Below are positions 20,150 through 32,310 of a DNA stretch of 64,000 bases, one piece after another. The position numbers were made by a program, and so were the translations under genes. Source of the DNA: Symsagittifera roscoffensis (taxonomy: Eukaryota; Xenacoelomorpha; Acoela; Convolutidae); contig NC_087068.1 of NCBI RefSeq assembly GCF_963678635.1, positions 47,505,785 through 47,569,784 on the forward strand. The letters run 5' to 3'. How positions within the stretch are numbered: the stretch's first letter is position 1; each line of letters begins with the position of its first letter. The notes below the pieces were generated by a model. That model saw only the letters and a program-made list of their open reading frames with translations, did not search any database and was not told the DNA's origin.

Positions 20150-20290
20150 CAAATGCATTAATCAAAGATTTCCTAAAAAACGCCTTCAAAGATTAAATGT
20201 AAATTGAGTTGTTTTATGACTGAAATGAAGTTAGAAGAGGTATGCCACAAGGCACGGTACTAGGTCCGTATTTTTTCAGTTTTCATATCA
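20150..20290 (+). pseudogene. LINE reverse transcriptase fragment (VRRGMPQGTVLGP)
   Basis: Plus-strand codons near 20235-20275 read NEVRRGMPQGTVLGP, the conserved block just before the YADD motif in jockey/CR1-type reverse transcriptases. It is followed by a few codons and then interrupted by the Penelope-like fragment. The next part of the same protein resumes at about 21170. Related codons on the minus strand at 25.8 kb show the same RRGMP block. Confidence 0.65.
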
Positions 20291-20359
20291 AAACAAACTA
20301 AAACTGCAAATTACGAACGTTTTAGAAAATTAAAAATTAAAATTATTTTAGAAAATTAA

Positions 20360-21165
20360 AAGTTAAGAAATTTATTAAATGATCATCGATCCTAAAAAGA
20401 TCCAAAGACAATGGTTATACAAAAAAAACAAAAATTCAACCAATTAAAAAATTTGAGGTTTGGAATTGAATGTAAATTTAAAATAATTTTTCGATTAGTA
20501 TCATTTTCTAGTTTCGCAACATGTCAATATTTTAATTCCGAAACTTATTCGTTTTTGTTTTATCGAAAATAAATTTTCGGAAATATAATTTAAGGGTTAG
20601 TTTCCTGCTCCAGAACTCATCGCTCGTGATTATTCTCGGTCTCTCCTTCCAGATGAGAAATGCATCTTGTGTCAACAGCTTGACGTTGGTGTTAGATTGG
20701 TCTATAACCTACTATGACTTTCCTGCTGTCGTGCCCTCATTTCCACACTGCCTTAGATGTTGTTCTACGATTTAGTCCTCTTTTCCGTGTTTGTCAATTC
20801 TAGTGGTTAGATGTCGAAGCGTTTGGCCAACATAGGTGGAGTTACATTCAAAACATGAAAACTTGTAAATCAATTATGATTTTTTTCACGGGAAAAAGAA
20901 GACATGAAGATGGTAGGTAGGTTTCCAGCACTCTGACGTTGAAAACAATTGGTACCTTGATGACGTTCCGCACCTTATTTGCAAATATCAGATTTTCAGT
21001 GCCTCGGTACTGCACCACCATTATGGGTGGTGTGTCTGTATTAATAATACTCCCTTGAAGTAGGTCCTTGCAGGGCTCCTGTTGGTTTTTCGTGATGATT
21101 CTGTCAAGGGTCTTCGAGACAATTCTATCAGTCCAAGATTCAGTGTTTTAGCTGTGCACCCATTA
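20360..21165 (-). mobile_element. Penelope-like element fragment with GIY-YIG endonuclease
   Basis: On the minus strand, from 21165, the frame reads CKDLLQGSIINTDTPP, YRGTENLIFANKVRNV, VLETYLPSSC, then after a small disruption YKFSCFECNSTYVGQTLR and LTTRIDKH (20880-20790). The Cys-x2-Cys before YVGQT and the following Arg and His are the diagnostic face of the Penelope GIY-YIG nuclease. The C-terminus (IVEQHLRQC, two stops, FLIWKERPRI) and the 3' non-coding part match the copy at 13000-13445. No reverse transcriptase part is present. It sits inside a LINE. Confidence 0.75.
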
Positions 21166-21169
21166 TTTT

Positions 21170-21560
21170 CTATTTCGTTCTTATAAATTGATTAATCCTC
21201 TTTATATATCAATTTTATACAAAAACGAAAATCTCATAAATGTACTTTGGTGCAATATGCTGACGATTGTAAAAAAATTGCATCATCACTATCTTCAAAC
21301 GACGCTTTGAGTAGGTTACAAACTTCCTTGCTCGAACTTACAAAAGTTTTCCCAACTTAAAGTGAAATTGAATGCATAAAAATCAGAATTTATGATTTTT
21401 GTCAAAAAAAAGATAAGCAGAATGTTGAAACTGACCGACTTAATATAATGATCAAAATATAGCGACATAGCGAAGAAAACACTATGGAACAATTAAGTCT
21501 GACTCTTGATTCTAATCTTTTGCTTCAATCTCAAGCAAAAAAAAATTAAAAAATGGCCAA
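21170..21560 (+). pseudogene. LINE reverse transcriptase fragment with YADD
   Basis: The plus strand reads SLYINF, then TLVQYADDCKKIASSL (near 21250), LSRLQTSLLELTKVFP, a stop, a frame change to KSEFMIF, and after another break LSLTLDSNLLLQSQ. This is the motif C to thumb order of a non-LTR reverse transcriptase. It continues the protein interrupted at 20280. An in-frame stop and shifts show it is dead. Confidence 0.75.
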
Positions 21561-23167
21561 TGAAAAAAAAACTATGTGCCATTCGACCAGAATGCCGCCA
21601 AAAAATGGTTCGTCGCAACGAAATTTATTGGAAGTAGTTCAACTGTACAAAAGAGCAGTTTCGATAAGTAACGGTCTTATTGGACAAAATGAGCGGAATG
21701 AGAAGGGTCACTTCAAGCTGACATGCTTACTTTAAAAAATTCATTCAAAAAAAAGACAAGTTCCTTTTTTATTTTTCGCAAAAACTGAAGAACCGCGAAA
21801 ATCAGAACAACAATTTTTGCTGGAAAAAAAACACAGAACGCTGAAATAAGCAGATAGAAGTTTGCAGTCGAGGATTTTGAGCATTGCAAATTGTAACCAT
21901 TCTGCAGCTACAATCGTTAGGAAAAGGCCACTGGGAGGAGTTTTCTAACCTTCCTGGTCGACAACAAGACAACTCTTCGACCGGATCCAAGAATCTGGAA
22001 GGGTCTCGGGAAAAATTGGAAACTAATTTTTAAAAACAACTTTAATCTTCCTGTTATACCCTGAATGGAATTGAGTAACATCAAGTTCGTTTTCACATAA
22101 AGAGAAGCTAGGAGTTGAGGGAAAGGGTTGATCCATCTCCGATGGATATGACGATTTTTATCTACTGAACAGAAACAATAGTAAAATGATAATCAAGAAG
22201 TAGCCCTGTTTTTAGGAGTGACCTCGTGGTCTGGGGATAATGAGATCCAGCCATGAGCTCACTGATTTCGCAAATAAGTAAACTAATTTGCGCGGTTTGG
22301 CCGGTAGCCTTAAATAGTAACGATTTTGCTGACACGATGTGAGAAGAAGCTACATAGAACTGTGTTTAGAGTATGTGAAGCTAATGTATGTGAAGCTGTG
22401 CTTAGACGCTAGCCAGTCGTTTCATAAACTAGCTTTGTTTTCCGTCGGTATGTATTTCTGGGCGAATGTTACATATAGATACTGCTGGACAAAAATTTCT
22501 CACATTGTCTTTGATTGCTTTGCTTTAAGGTTGAATTTTAAGTCATTGAGACTATGCAGCAATTCTTTTAGAGTAAAATAAGGCAGCTTCATTGATCTCC
22601 TCTGTAAAACAGGTGAGCTGGACTTTGAAACGCTGTTTTTTCAGATCAAATTTTAAATCTTGTACCGCGCAAGGGAAAAGTAAATCATTGAGAAAAGAGT
22701 TGAATTGAAATGTTTTCCATATCTTTGTCAGTATCTTACAAATAGAAAGCAAGCATTTACAAATGAATTGAGGATACCGACAGCGAATTATTGAAAAAAA
22801 TCAACGAACGAAGCGAATAATATCTGATAACCACCGCTTCTCTAACAAGAACTTTTTTTCATCAGTCAACAAAAAATGGAATTCGTTGCCCCATTAATTA
22901 CGAAATTTGGTATTAGCAAATCAACGTTCAAGAAATAATTAAAACAGTTCTACACTACTGAAATGAAGTCTAATCATATATGCACGCATAAAATTACATG
23001 GCGTGATATCATTTTCATTAATTGATTTGCGGTTATAGGCTGTGTTGTGAATTTTTTTTATATAAAAATTTACGTTGTTTACAATTTACAGGTGTTCAAA
23101 TACTTTTTTCCTGCAAAATTTCAATCCCAAATTTATGATTTTTTGATGCAATAATTTCATACCGTTT

Positions 23168-23460
23168 TATTCAAGCAATTTTGATTTTTTTTTCACGGGA
23201 AAAAGAAGACATGAAGATGGTAGGCAGGTTTCCAGCACTCTGACGTTGAAAACAATTGGTACCTTGATGACGTTCCGCACCTTATTTGCAAATATCAGAT
23301 TTTCAGTGCCTCGGTACTGCACCACCATTATGGGTGGTGTGTCTGCATTAATAATACTCCCTTGAAGTAGGTCCTTCCAGGGCTCCTGTTGATTTTTCGT
23401 GATGATTCTGTCAAGGGTCTTCGAGACAATTCTATCAGTCCAAAATTCAGTGTTTTAGCT
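23168..23460 (-). mobile_element. Penelope-like fragment, duplicate in unit B
   Basis: The minus strand repeats the KDLLQGSIINADTPP to VLETCLPSSC part of the copy at 20880-21165 but is cut before the GIY-YIG core, exactly where unit B begins. Confidence 0.65.
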
Positions 23461-23489
23461 GTGCACCCATTTTTTTCTATTTCGTTCTT

Positions 23490-23880
23490 ATAAATTGATT
23501 ATTCCTCTTTATATATCAATTATATACAAAAACGAAAATCTCATAAATGTACTTTGGTGCAATATGCTGACGATTGTAAAAAAATTTGCATCATCACTAT
23601 CTTCAAACGACGCTTTGAGTAGGTTACAAACTTCCTTACTCGAACTTACAAAAATTTTCCCAAAATAAAGTGAAATTGAATGCATAAAAAACAGAATTTA
23701 TGATTTTTGTCAAAAAAAAGATAAGCAGAATGTTGAAACTGACCGACTTAATATAATGATCAAAACATAGCGACATAGCGAAGAAAACACTATGCAACAA
23801 TTAAGTCTGACTCTTGATTCTAATCTTTTGCTTCAATCTCAAGCAAAAAAAAATTAAAAAATGGCCAATGAAAAAAAAAC
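23490..23880 (+). pseudogene. LINE YADD fragment, duplicate in unit B
   Basis: QYADDCKK is retained near 23565, although a one-base insertion in the A-run after it shifts the frame (one T more than in unit A). The remainder matches 21170-21560. Confidence 0.65.
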
Positions 23881-25340
23881 AACTATGTGCCTTTAGACCA
23901 GAATGCCGCCAAAAAATGGTTCGTCGCAACGAATTTTATTGGAAGTAGTTCAACTGTACAAAAGAGCAGTTTCGATTATTAACGGTCTTATTGGACAAAA
24001 TGAGCGGAATGAGAAGGGTCACTTCAAGCTGACATGCTTACTTTAAAAAATTCGTTCGAAAAAAAAAACAAGTTCCTTTTTTATTTTTCGCAAAAACTAA
24101 TGAACCGCGAAAATCAGAACAACAATTTTTGCTGGGAAAAAACAGACAAAACGCTGAAATAAGCAGATAGAAGTTTGCAGTCGAGGATATTGAGCAACGC
24201 AAATTGTAAAGATTGTGCAGCTACAATCGTTACAAAGTAATTCCCGAGAATCAGGAAGGCCACTGGGAGGAGTTTTCTATACTTCCTGGTCGACAACAAG
24301 ACAACTCTTCGACCGGATCCAACAATCTGGAAGTGTCTCGGGAAAAATTGGAAACTATTTTTTAAAAACAACTTTCATCTTCCTGTTATACCCTGAATGG
24401 AATTGAGTAACATCAAGTTCGTTTTCACATAAAGAGAAGCTAGGAGTTGAGGGAAAGGGTTGATCCATCTCCGATGGATATGATGATTTTTATCTACTGA
24501 ACAGAAACAATAGTAAAATGATAATCAAGAAGTAGCCCTGTTTTTAAGAGTTACCTCGTGGTCTGGGGATAATGAGATCCAGCCATGAGCTCACTGATTT
24601 CGCAAATAAGTAAACTAATTTGCGCGGTTTGGCCGGTAGCCTTAAATAGTAACGATTTTGCTGACACGATGTGAGAAGAAGCTACATAGAACTGTGTTTA
24701 GAGTATGTGAAGCTAATGTATGTGAAGCTGTGTTTAGACGCTAGCCAGTCGTTTCATAAACTAGCTTTGTTTTCCGTCGGTATGTATTTCTGGGCGAATG
24801 TTACATATAGATACTGCTGGACAAAAATTTCTCACAATGTCTTTGATTGCTTTGCTTCAAGGTTGAACGCTGTTTTTTCAGATCGAATTTTAAATCTTGT
24901 ACCGCGCAACGGAAAAGTAAATTATTGAGAAAAGAGTTGAATTGAAATGTTTTCCATATCTTTGTCAGTATTTTACAAACAGAAAGCAAGCATTTACAAA
25001 TGCATTGAGGATACCGACAGCGAATTATTGAAAAAATCAATGAACGAAGCGAATAATATCTGATAACCACCGCTTCTCTAACAAGAACTTTTTTCATCTG
25101 TCAACAAAAAAATGGAATTTGTTGCCCCATTAATTACTAAATTTGGTATTAGCAAATCATTTTTCAAGAAACAATTAAAAGGGTTCTACACTAATGAAAT
25201 GGAGTCTAATCATATATGCACGCATAAAATTACAAGGCGTGAATATCATTTTCAATTATTGATTTGCGGTTATAGGCTGTGTTGTGATTTTTTTTTCAAA
25301 AAAAATTACGTTGTTTACAATTTACAGGTGTTCAAATATT

Positions 25341-25739
25341 ATTTCCAAAAAAGTTTTTAGGCAATCGTTGTCTTTTTGTATGTATGGTCTTAATTCCTTG
25401 AGCCATTTTTTGCAAAACTTTATTTATTTGAGTTTGAAATGACACATTGGAATCCAGCATCAAAGCTTAGTCTTTGCTTTCAGATTTCAGATGGTTTCTA
25501 TACATAATGGTTATTGATAACAAGACGGTCTCATTCCATAATCTGTTTTTTTTTATGCTTTTAGATTTATTTGATTCTCAGCATAAAAAAGGAAGTAGGC
25601 TCGTGTAAGGTTTTTTGTAATTGACTCAGTGCATCATTTGAAGATATAAATGACGCATGCAACAGGCAATTATCTGCATTTTAAACATAAGTGTATCAAT
25701 TGCCGAGACAAGTTTGAATATGATTGATATATAAATTGT
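25341..25739. other. no gene seen
   Basis: This is unique-looking AT-rich sequence between the tandem duplication and a LINE fragment. It contains GACGCATG-type words and no supported frame. Confidence 0.35.
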
Positions 25740-25968
25740 TCAACAACGGATCCAGTACTGTTCCGTGCGGCATACCTCTTCTGACTTCAGTCCGGTCCAA
25801 AAAAATTCCATTCGCATTGGCCCACAAATCATTCAAAAACTTCCAAACAGCTTATTAGCCTTCGTTGAAAAGACAAGATAGATTAACTTTCTGAAAGAAA
25901 TGTAATTAGAAATAGAGTCAAAATCTTTTGAAAGATCTAATTAAATCGCATGAAAATTTTGTTTTGGA
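25740..25968 (-). pseudogene. LINE reverse transcriptase fragment running into the assembly gap
   Basis: The minus strand from the gap reads DLIRSFKRF (in the place of the DLSKAFD block), then FNDLWANANGIFLDRTEVRRGMPHGTVLDPLL at about 25830-25745. This is the same RRGMP-GTV block as at 20250 on the opposite strand. Stops separate the parts, so it is a decayed fragment. Confidence 0.6.
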
Positions 25969-26168
25969 NNNNNNNNNNNNNNNNNNNNNNNNNNNNNNNN
26001 NNNNNNNNNNNNNNNNNNNNNNNNNNNNNNNNNNNNNNNNNNNNNNNNNNNNNNNNNNNNNNNNNNNNNNNNNNNNNNNNNNNNNNNNNNNNNNNNNNNN
26101 NNNNNNNNNNNNNNNNNNNNNNNNNNNNNNNNNNNNNNNNNNNNNNNNNNNNNNNNNNNNNNNNNNNN
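25969..26168. other. assembly gap (200 N)
   Basis: Exactly 200 undetermined bases, the round size used for unsized scaffold gaps. Frames running through it are meaningless. Confidence 0.99.
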
Positions 26169-27053
26169 AAACGTCATAAACCCAGAAGGGGTGTAAATAA
26201 TGCAACTCTTTTTTCGATTATTTCATCCTTCCTTAAATTTTTCTTACGTTAATTTCGGGTCACTGTGCGTTAGATTTAGGTGCAAAATGTCCATAAAAGA
26301 AGTGGGTCTGAGCCAGTTAAATCCCAAAAATACTTTGAGCGAGATCAAACCAGCCTAAGTATAAGTCAATCGAATTTGAGCAGATAATATAACCTAACAT
26401 CAGTTGTGGTCAAAGTTTCTTGTTTCCCGTGGCAATATTTAAATGTTTTTATAAGTATTATGCAACTTCCCATCATTTTCGGTTGGTTGATATTATTGAT
26501 GCTGGATTGTACTTCAACTGTTTTGGATATTTGGTAACTTTGGTTTTGGATTTTGGATCTCTTCAACTATATCCCTCGCCCGGATACCCAGTAACAAATA
26601 TCGCCCCCTATAAAGAAATAAATGAACGGCTGAACGGCTAAGCATATAAGAATTTTGAATTTTATACCTAGCAACGAATCCCCCCCACCCCTTTGCGAAA
26701 GGGGGATATGGTTAAAGAGATCCCCCGTGGCACCTAGTTAAGAATCGACACTCCTATCATGAACGAATTCAACGGTTAAACATCTGTGAATTTTTTACCT
26801 TGTAACAAATCCAACCAACCCTATCTTTTGCAATAGGGGAGGAAATAATTAACAAGATACGCGGGTCAACACACCACCAACGTACCACCAAGTTTTCAAA
26901 CTGTTCAAGTTAGTCTAAACTTAAAATGCCCCTTACTTGGTTGCACTTTATTTTATTCAGAGGTCAATTCGGTATATGAATCAATCAAGTTTTAGAAAAT
27001 AACGCCTTTACAAGCAATTCATATGAAGGGTAATTCATATGATGAGTACATAC
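26169..27053. other. no gene seen; short GC-richer repeats
   Basis: Contains CCCCCACCCCTTTGCGAAAGGGGG at about 26681, a small hairpin-like palindrome (CCCCTTTGCGAAAGGGG), and a related CTATCTTTTGCAATAGGGG at 26821. The downstream GPCR exons (TM5-TM7) would be expected to the left of 27054, but I did not find them. Confidence 0.4.
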
Positions 27054-27191
27054 CATGTTCTTTTCGTCTGCGACAGGCCAGCAGATGCCACTGTTGGGGT
27101 CACCCACAGTTTCCCACCTGAGGAACCCGAACAAAATGATGGGCAGAGTGAGACTCAGCAGACAGATGCACACGAACACCACCCAGAACAC
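27054..27191 (-). CDS. GPCR exon: TM4 and second extracellular loop
   Basis: A 138-bp (46-codon) exon with acceptor TTGCAG before 27191 and donor GTATGT after 27054, phase 0 on both sides. It encodes VFWVVFVCICLLSLTLPIIL, a hydrophobic helix with the Trp and late Pro typical of TM4, then WETVGDPNSGICWPVADEK, a loop with one Cys placed to pair with the TM3 Cys in class A receptors. It joins in phase to the exon at 39637-39443, which gives TM3 then TM4 in the correct order on the same strand. Its GC content is much higher than its surroundings. It acts in the plasma membrane; the ligand is unknown. Exons for TM1 and TM5-TM7 were not located in the window. Confidence 0.85.
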
Positions 27192-27237
27192 CTGCAACAC
27201 CACGTGAACACATTTACAATATTCTAATTTGTTTTCA

Positions 27238-27406
27238 AGAAGGGAACAGTATGTTTATTAGTAACAAAGCTTATCAAAAAAATATCATCTTGGAAGAACA
27301 CCAAAAAGGCAAGTTGGCTGAAGAAGGGAACAGTGTTTATTATTAACAAAGCTTATCAAAAAAATATCATCTTGGAAGAACACCAAAAAAAGCAAGTTGG
27401 CTACCT
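27238..27406. repeat. 84-bp tandem duplication
   Basis: AAGAAGGGAACAGT, ACAAAGCTTATCAAAAAAATA and CTTGGAAGAACACCAAAAA recur in the same order in two adjacent copies of about 84 bp with only a few differences. It lies just upstream of the GPCR TM4 exon, inside the large intron. Confidence 0.85.
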
Positions 27407-29261
27407 AACGAGTCTTGCCTCTAATTAAAATGCTAATAAAACATTATTAGGCAACAGTTCATAATAAGTTTATAATTCATAAGTTAATAACTCATAGTTG
27501 ATTATCATAATCGTAAATTTTTTCAACTAGCAGAAAAATCAGCCCTCACAATAAATAACCCATAGTGCCTAAACTACTTGAAAACTGACCAGATGGCGGT
27601 TTGCCGGGAAAGAAGCGAAGAGATTTATGAACAGACTGATTTAAGAATCGAAAATCAAAAATAAGGAAACAAACTTCAAAATATCAAAAAAAAATTTCCT
27701 AGTGAAGGTTGACTGAATAAGTTCGCTAAATTATCGCTTATTTAGTCCTAAATCTTCGTTTCTTTAATATTGTTGAAATTGTATAGAAAAGTCTGCCTCT
27801 TTAGTCTAATTCAGTCTGAAAATCGAAAATATTAAAACTCCGATCAGTTTTTCTCAACACTATTTTTTCAACGAGAACTATTTTTTCTATATTTAATCTT
27901 AGCCAATAAGGCTGAAATAAAATACCAGTTGTCTTCGCTTAAAATGTTTTGAGGAAGTCAAAAATGACAGAAAGTTTTTTTAAAAAAAACTCTACGTCGT
28001 ATTTCTTTTCCACTCTTCGAGAGGGGTCGGAAAAATAACACATAATTATGTTATATATCAACTGGTTATTTTATACCAGAAAAAAAAAAATTAAAAGCAA
28101 ATAAAAACATACACTTACAAAAGTATTTATCAAACTCTTAGATTAAATGCTTAATCTACTAATTACACGACAAAAGTATTTATCAAACTTTTAGATTAAA
28201 TGCTTAATCTACCAACTACCAGTAAAAAAAGAATCCAGAGCGCGTGATAGCCAATTAAACAGTTATAGGCTAGTCTTCTGGAGCGAAAGGGAGGCAAAAT
28301 TGATATACTGGGTCAACCACAATTAAGCAGTGTTACAATTATCCTAATTTATTATTCACCCCCAAGTATTTTTTAGTTATAACGCACAGCAATGCATATA
28401 GTACATGGATAGACTTACTAAAACTATTAAAGTAGTGAAAACCAAAATTTTATTGAAAAAACGATATTTTTTCTTTAGTTTACTTTTCCAGCAAATGACT
28501 GCAAAAATCGACAGAAAAACTTTAATTAATTTTAACTGAAAATTGAAGTATAATTGTACTTTAAAATTTGGTTTACTTTAATTCTGAAAAAAGAATAAAT
28601 TCAGACTTCAAAACTGAGAAAAGTTTTTGATTTTTCGTTGGAACTCGAATCAAAGGTGGTGAGGTTTTCAATGTTAACCCCTTTTTGCTACTTGCGAGCT
28701 TTTTCTTTGGATGTCAAAACCGGACAATAGGAAAATCATAGATTCAAAGCTAACCCATTGTTTCTTCCCTCCTCTTTGTGCAGCGGTAGGAACAAAAAGG
28801 CAACGTTTTCAAACTAAATTTTTCCTTATAGTAAGTTTTCCAGAATATCAAAAAAAATGAAGTAGCCATGCATAGATTTTTTGTAGTTTCTTCGTTTATG
28901 CTCGATGTTTGCCAGCAAGTCAATTTTTAAAAACTTAAAGTTAGTTTTTTTTAAAGTTAATAGTTTCTTGAGCTGATGGTTTCGCGTGAACAAAATTTTT
29001 GATTAAAATAATAGTTGTTGATAGAAAATTGACCCATTATTGCAACAAACTATCTCGTGCAATCAATTTTTGCGAAGTTTTGCGGAGCTTATCTAATCTA
29101 ATGTGTTAAATTAGTGGAAAAAATTTATGCGTTACGTCCATTTATCTAAAAGAGGCGCCTGAAGACAGTCTACAAAGTTTCACGGCGTTATCACAATGAC
29201 CTTTTACAGTGAATGAAGTCTGAATCGCAAACAATTTAACTTTATTTCGATCATAAACTCA
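27407..29261. other. intron interior, no gene; 54-bp duplication at about 28118-28220
   Basis: CAAAAGTATTTATCAAAC and TTAGATTAAATGCTTAATCTA occur twice in tandem at about 28118-28220; the second word is itself an inverted repeat. Otherwise this is AT-rich sequence with no supported frame. Confidence 0.5.
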
Positions 29262-30370
29262 AACAAGACTGAATGTGCCGACTGCCTTTTAGGATTTATG
29301 GAGCAGCAATAACATTAAAAAAATCATTACGAGGCCAAAATGTGCACTGGATAGGCGCACAATTTTGTGTCTGTATGTTCCTGGATTCCAGAGACAAATC
29401 TTTAAACAAGTTGCAAAAAGTAAGTGGATTCCACTTAGAAAAGTTTCGTGGATTCCGCGTACAAATAGCTGTAACGTAAGTTTTGTTTTGTCAGCACAAT
29501 TTTTTTGTCAGCAAATATAGCTAGTTGTTCTGAATTCCGCAACTGCAAGTGAATTCCGCAAAATGTAAGTGGAATTGCCAAAATGTAAGTGGAACCCGCA
29601 ATTTTAAGTGTAATTCGCAAAGAAAATGCGGTTTCCACTAACAATTTGCGGATTCCGCTTACAATTTGCGGATTCTACTTACAATTCGCGGGTTCTGCTT
29701 CCAGTTGCGGATTCCGCAACAGCTCAATTTAACTATACACATGTTTTATTATATGTTTTTCTGGATGTTCTGGATTCCGCATTTTTGGAGCGATTTTGAG
29801 CGGTACAAGGTTTTAAGTATTTGTTTGTGGAATCCAAAACAGCAAAAAAGATCGGAAAAACGTAGAAATTTTGTGGACTCCGCGACAAATCTGATTTTGG
29901 CCTGTTGCGGAATCCATTTACAATGCACAAAATGCACAGTTTGGGCCTGGTAACAATTAAATGGAAAAAAATGAACTTTTTTTTATAAAACTTGAGATTT
30001 TTGTGAAAATCATGATCCACATGCTATTTAAAGTACAAAAGTATAGATTTGCTCCAAGTAACAAATCAATTATGGCAAATAAGCTTCTTTCAACAAATTT
30101 GAAACGATTTCTAAGACGGATTAAATTTCCGCTTACGCGTTAATAGAGCGAACTATATAGCGCGTTAATTGTTCCAAATTGGCCAAAACGGCTGTCTTTA
30201 AGCCCCCAAAACTTCACAAAAATTGATCACAGGGGAAATATTTTTCCAAAATTAAATTCAAGACAAGAATACCTTTTAAATAATATTAAAAAAATTCCGT
30301 CGAAAATGGCTAGTTAAAAAGTCGAAATTTGTCTGAAGAAAAAAAAAACCCACCCGAGCACAAATATTTC
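29262..30370. repeat. interspersed repeat family copy, split by a GGATTCCGC-rich insertion
   Basis: 29262-29315 (CAAGACTGAATGTGCCGACTGCC, AGGATTTATGGAGCAGCA) and about 29955-30370 (CGCTTACGCGTTAATAG, GCGCGTTAATTGTTCC) are the two ends of the 540-bp family seen intact at 47089 and 52330. Between them, from about 29410 to 29945, there are many short direct and inverted copies of GGATTCCGC/GCGGAATCC and ACAATTTGCGGATTC. Confidence 0.65.
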
Positions 30371-31229
30371 GTTATTTTCATTACAAAAATTGGAACAAAA
30401 ACAAAATTCTTGCAACTGTTTTGTTAGCACAGAAATGAGGAAACAAATTTTTACTACACAATTTTAGCCTGATTTTTGTAGTTTTAATTATGGTTTTGTA
30501 AATGGAATTTATGCAAATCGAATTGCTTTTCAGTTACTTGAGCTAAATATTGACATTAGTTGCGTTTTATTGCAAACCTATAGCTTTGAATGATAAAAGA
30601 GCGTTAGAAAAGAAACAATTCGGAATTGGTCTAATGGCATAAAGCAAACAATAGTTTCCGTCAATTTTTGCCTAATATTGCATATCCGAGCGTGATGGAA
30701 ACGTCAAGCGGACAAAGCACAAAGAAAGGGCGTGGAAGTTACTTTGAAATGAAAAGTGGAATAATTTTTTTTATTGAAAATCAACTTTGAAAAAGTAAAG
30801 AAAAATTTCCTTTTTTTTTGGTGCTGAAATCCTAAAAGTTTTTTCACAGGTTGTAGCTTCCCGTTTCTCTTTTTTAATCTAAAATAAGTTTTTTTTTGCA
30901 CAACTGATAGTTATTAAAAAGATTGCAATAATGAGGATTTCAATTGAGTTTTTGCTTTTGGGAAAACTTTAGGATGTTTTGTTTCCTATTTGAAATGATC
31001 CAATAGCAATTGAAAACCCAAAAGACATTATTAGCTTCAAGACAGCTTTGTTGTGACCAAATAAGGCTTCGATTGATTCAATTTGAGGTTTTTGAGCGTT
31101 GACAATTGCGATCAGGGAAAAGTTAGAAAACAGCCCACTCTGACCCAATTACCTCACAGGGAACCGACCACTTCACCACCCAACTTACTCCCTCGGTATC
31201 CGTTTTTTTTTCAACCAATGGAGCATTTT

Positions 31230-31760
31230 TTATAGTATAATATTTTTGAAGGGGAGTGCGAACCAAATAAAAGTCAATTTTTAGGTCAAGTCTTTGAAGC
31301 GCCTTTTTTTGCTTGCTTTTTTTTCAAAAGAATATTGCTGCGGTGTAAAATCATTGGGACCATTTTTGTGTTTTAAAAGAACTGGTAAAATCAATTTGTC
31401 AACTTACAAAAAATCATCAACAATCAAAAATCCGCCTCTAGATCCGCCTCTGTTAGTTTTTACTCCTATAAATGAGTCAAGATTGGTTTTTTGCTGTTCG
31501 ATTTCATCGCCAACAAAGGGTAATCTTTCGGTATTATTTTATGACTTCTGTTTTGGCGATCAATTGTATCCTTTTTCTAACAGCGCTTTTGCTACCAGAA
31601 TATGCTGATTATGAAGGCGACCCTTTTTTGGGCAACAAATTTTCAAAAAATGCCCACTTTCTGGTGTTCTGGGAACGCTCGGAATTTTAATTTGGTCGAC
31701 TGAAAAAAAGTCGACAAATCCCACCTCCGAGAAAGTCCTAGATCAACCCGCGGGTCTACA
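31230..31760. mobile_element. degenerate hAT-type MITE copy
   Basis: Parts match the copies at 38774-39223 and 44435-44874: GAAGGGGAGTGCG near 31250, GGAACGCTCGGAATTTTAATTTGGTCGAC near 31671 and an end-like CTAGATCAACCCGCGG. An extra CTAGATCCGCCTCTG at about 31438 looks like another terminus, so two fragments may be joined. No transposase was seen. Confidence 0.45.
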
Positions 31761-32092
31761 TCTAAAAAAAAATTGGGTTGAGAAAATTATTTTTGAAAGA
31801 ACCAACTTGAAGATTTCAAAAAAATTCCTCCATTTGTCGGGGCTTAAAGTGGTTACATGCACCAAAATTTCATGGACAACAAAAAATTATACTAGATTTT
31901 GGTTTTCCAAATATGTGATTTGTTTACACCATTACCTCCAACCCCGTACTCCCACCAAGTCCCCACAACAAGCCCCCACCCTCATGCTATCACCAAAAAA
32001 TGATGGAAAAAAATGAAGGATTACCTAACAGTGCATATTTGTACGTATTAGTGCCATAAACAAGTCACACCTCCCCGCTTACAGCCCCCTCC

Positions 32093-32310
32093 TGTAGTGG
32101 AAACTGCTGTTAAACTGGTTATTTAATTATCGTAGAAACACTAACATGCATGGTTCTTATGTAACATGATCATGGTCAATGTTACAGTGAACGTTGGTAA
32201 GGTAGATTGCCATTGGCGATTGTGTCCTTTGAGATTTTGAAACGGTATATTTCTCTCTTGTTTTGCCGAACTTTACTTATTACTATACGGAGGTTAGAAA
32301 TACTTCCACA
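32093..32310 (+). repeat. 5' LTR
   Basis: 218 bp, TG...CA ends. It is followed at once by TGGCGCAGCCAGCAACC (32311-32327), in the place of a tRNA primer binding site. The stretch TATTTCTCTCTTGTTTTG is conserved with the 3' LTR. Confidence 0.88.

Larger units (their letters stand above)
20880..25340. repeat. 2.29-kb direct tandem duplication (two units)
   Basis: Unit A is about 20880-23100 and unit B about 23168-25340. Both start with a T-tract plus CACGGGAAAAAGAAGACATG and end with CGTTGTTTACAATTTACAGG, and identity is high throughout (roughly 95% by eye), with a few deletions, for example one in B near 24870. A 65-bp stretch (23103-23167) lies between them. Each unit contains part of the Penelope-like fragment (-), the YADD reverse transcriptase piece (+) and about 1.5 kb of non-coding DNA. 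Confidence 0.85.

Noticed and set aside
22215-22290. tRNA-like head (GTGGTCTGGGGATAATGAGATCC)
   Set aside because: An A-box-like word only. No B box or cloverleaf follows, and it is duplicated at 24555 as part of the 2.29-kb unit.
25918-26252. Frames of unknown residues
   Set aside because: They run through the 200-N gap.
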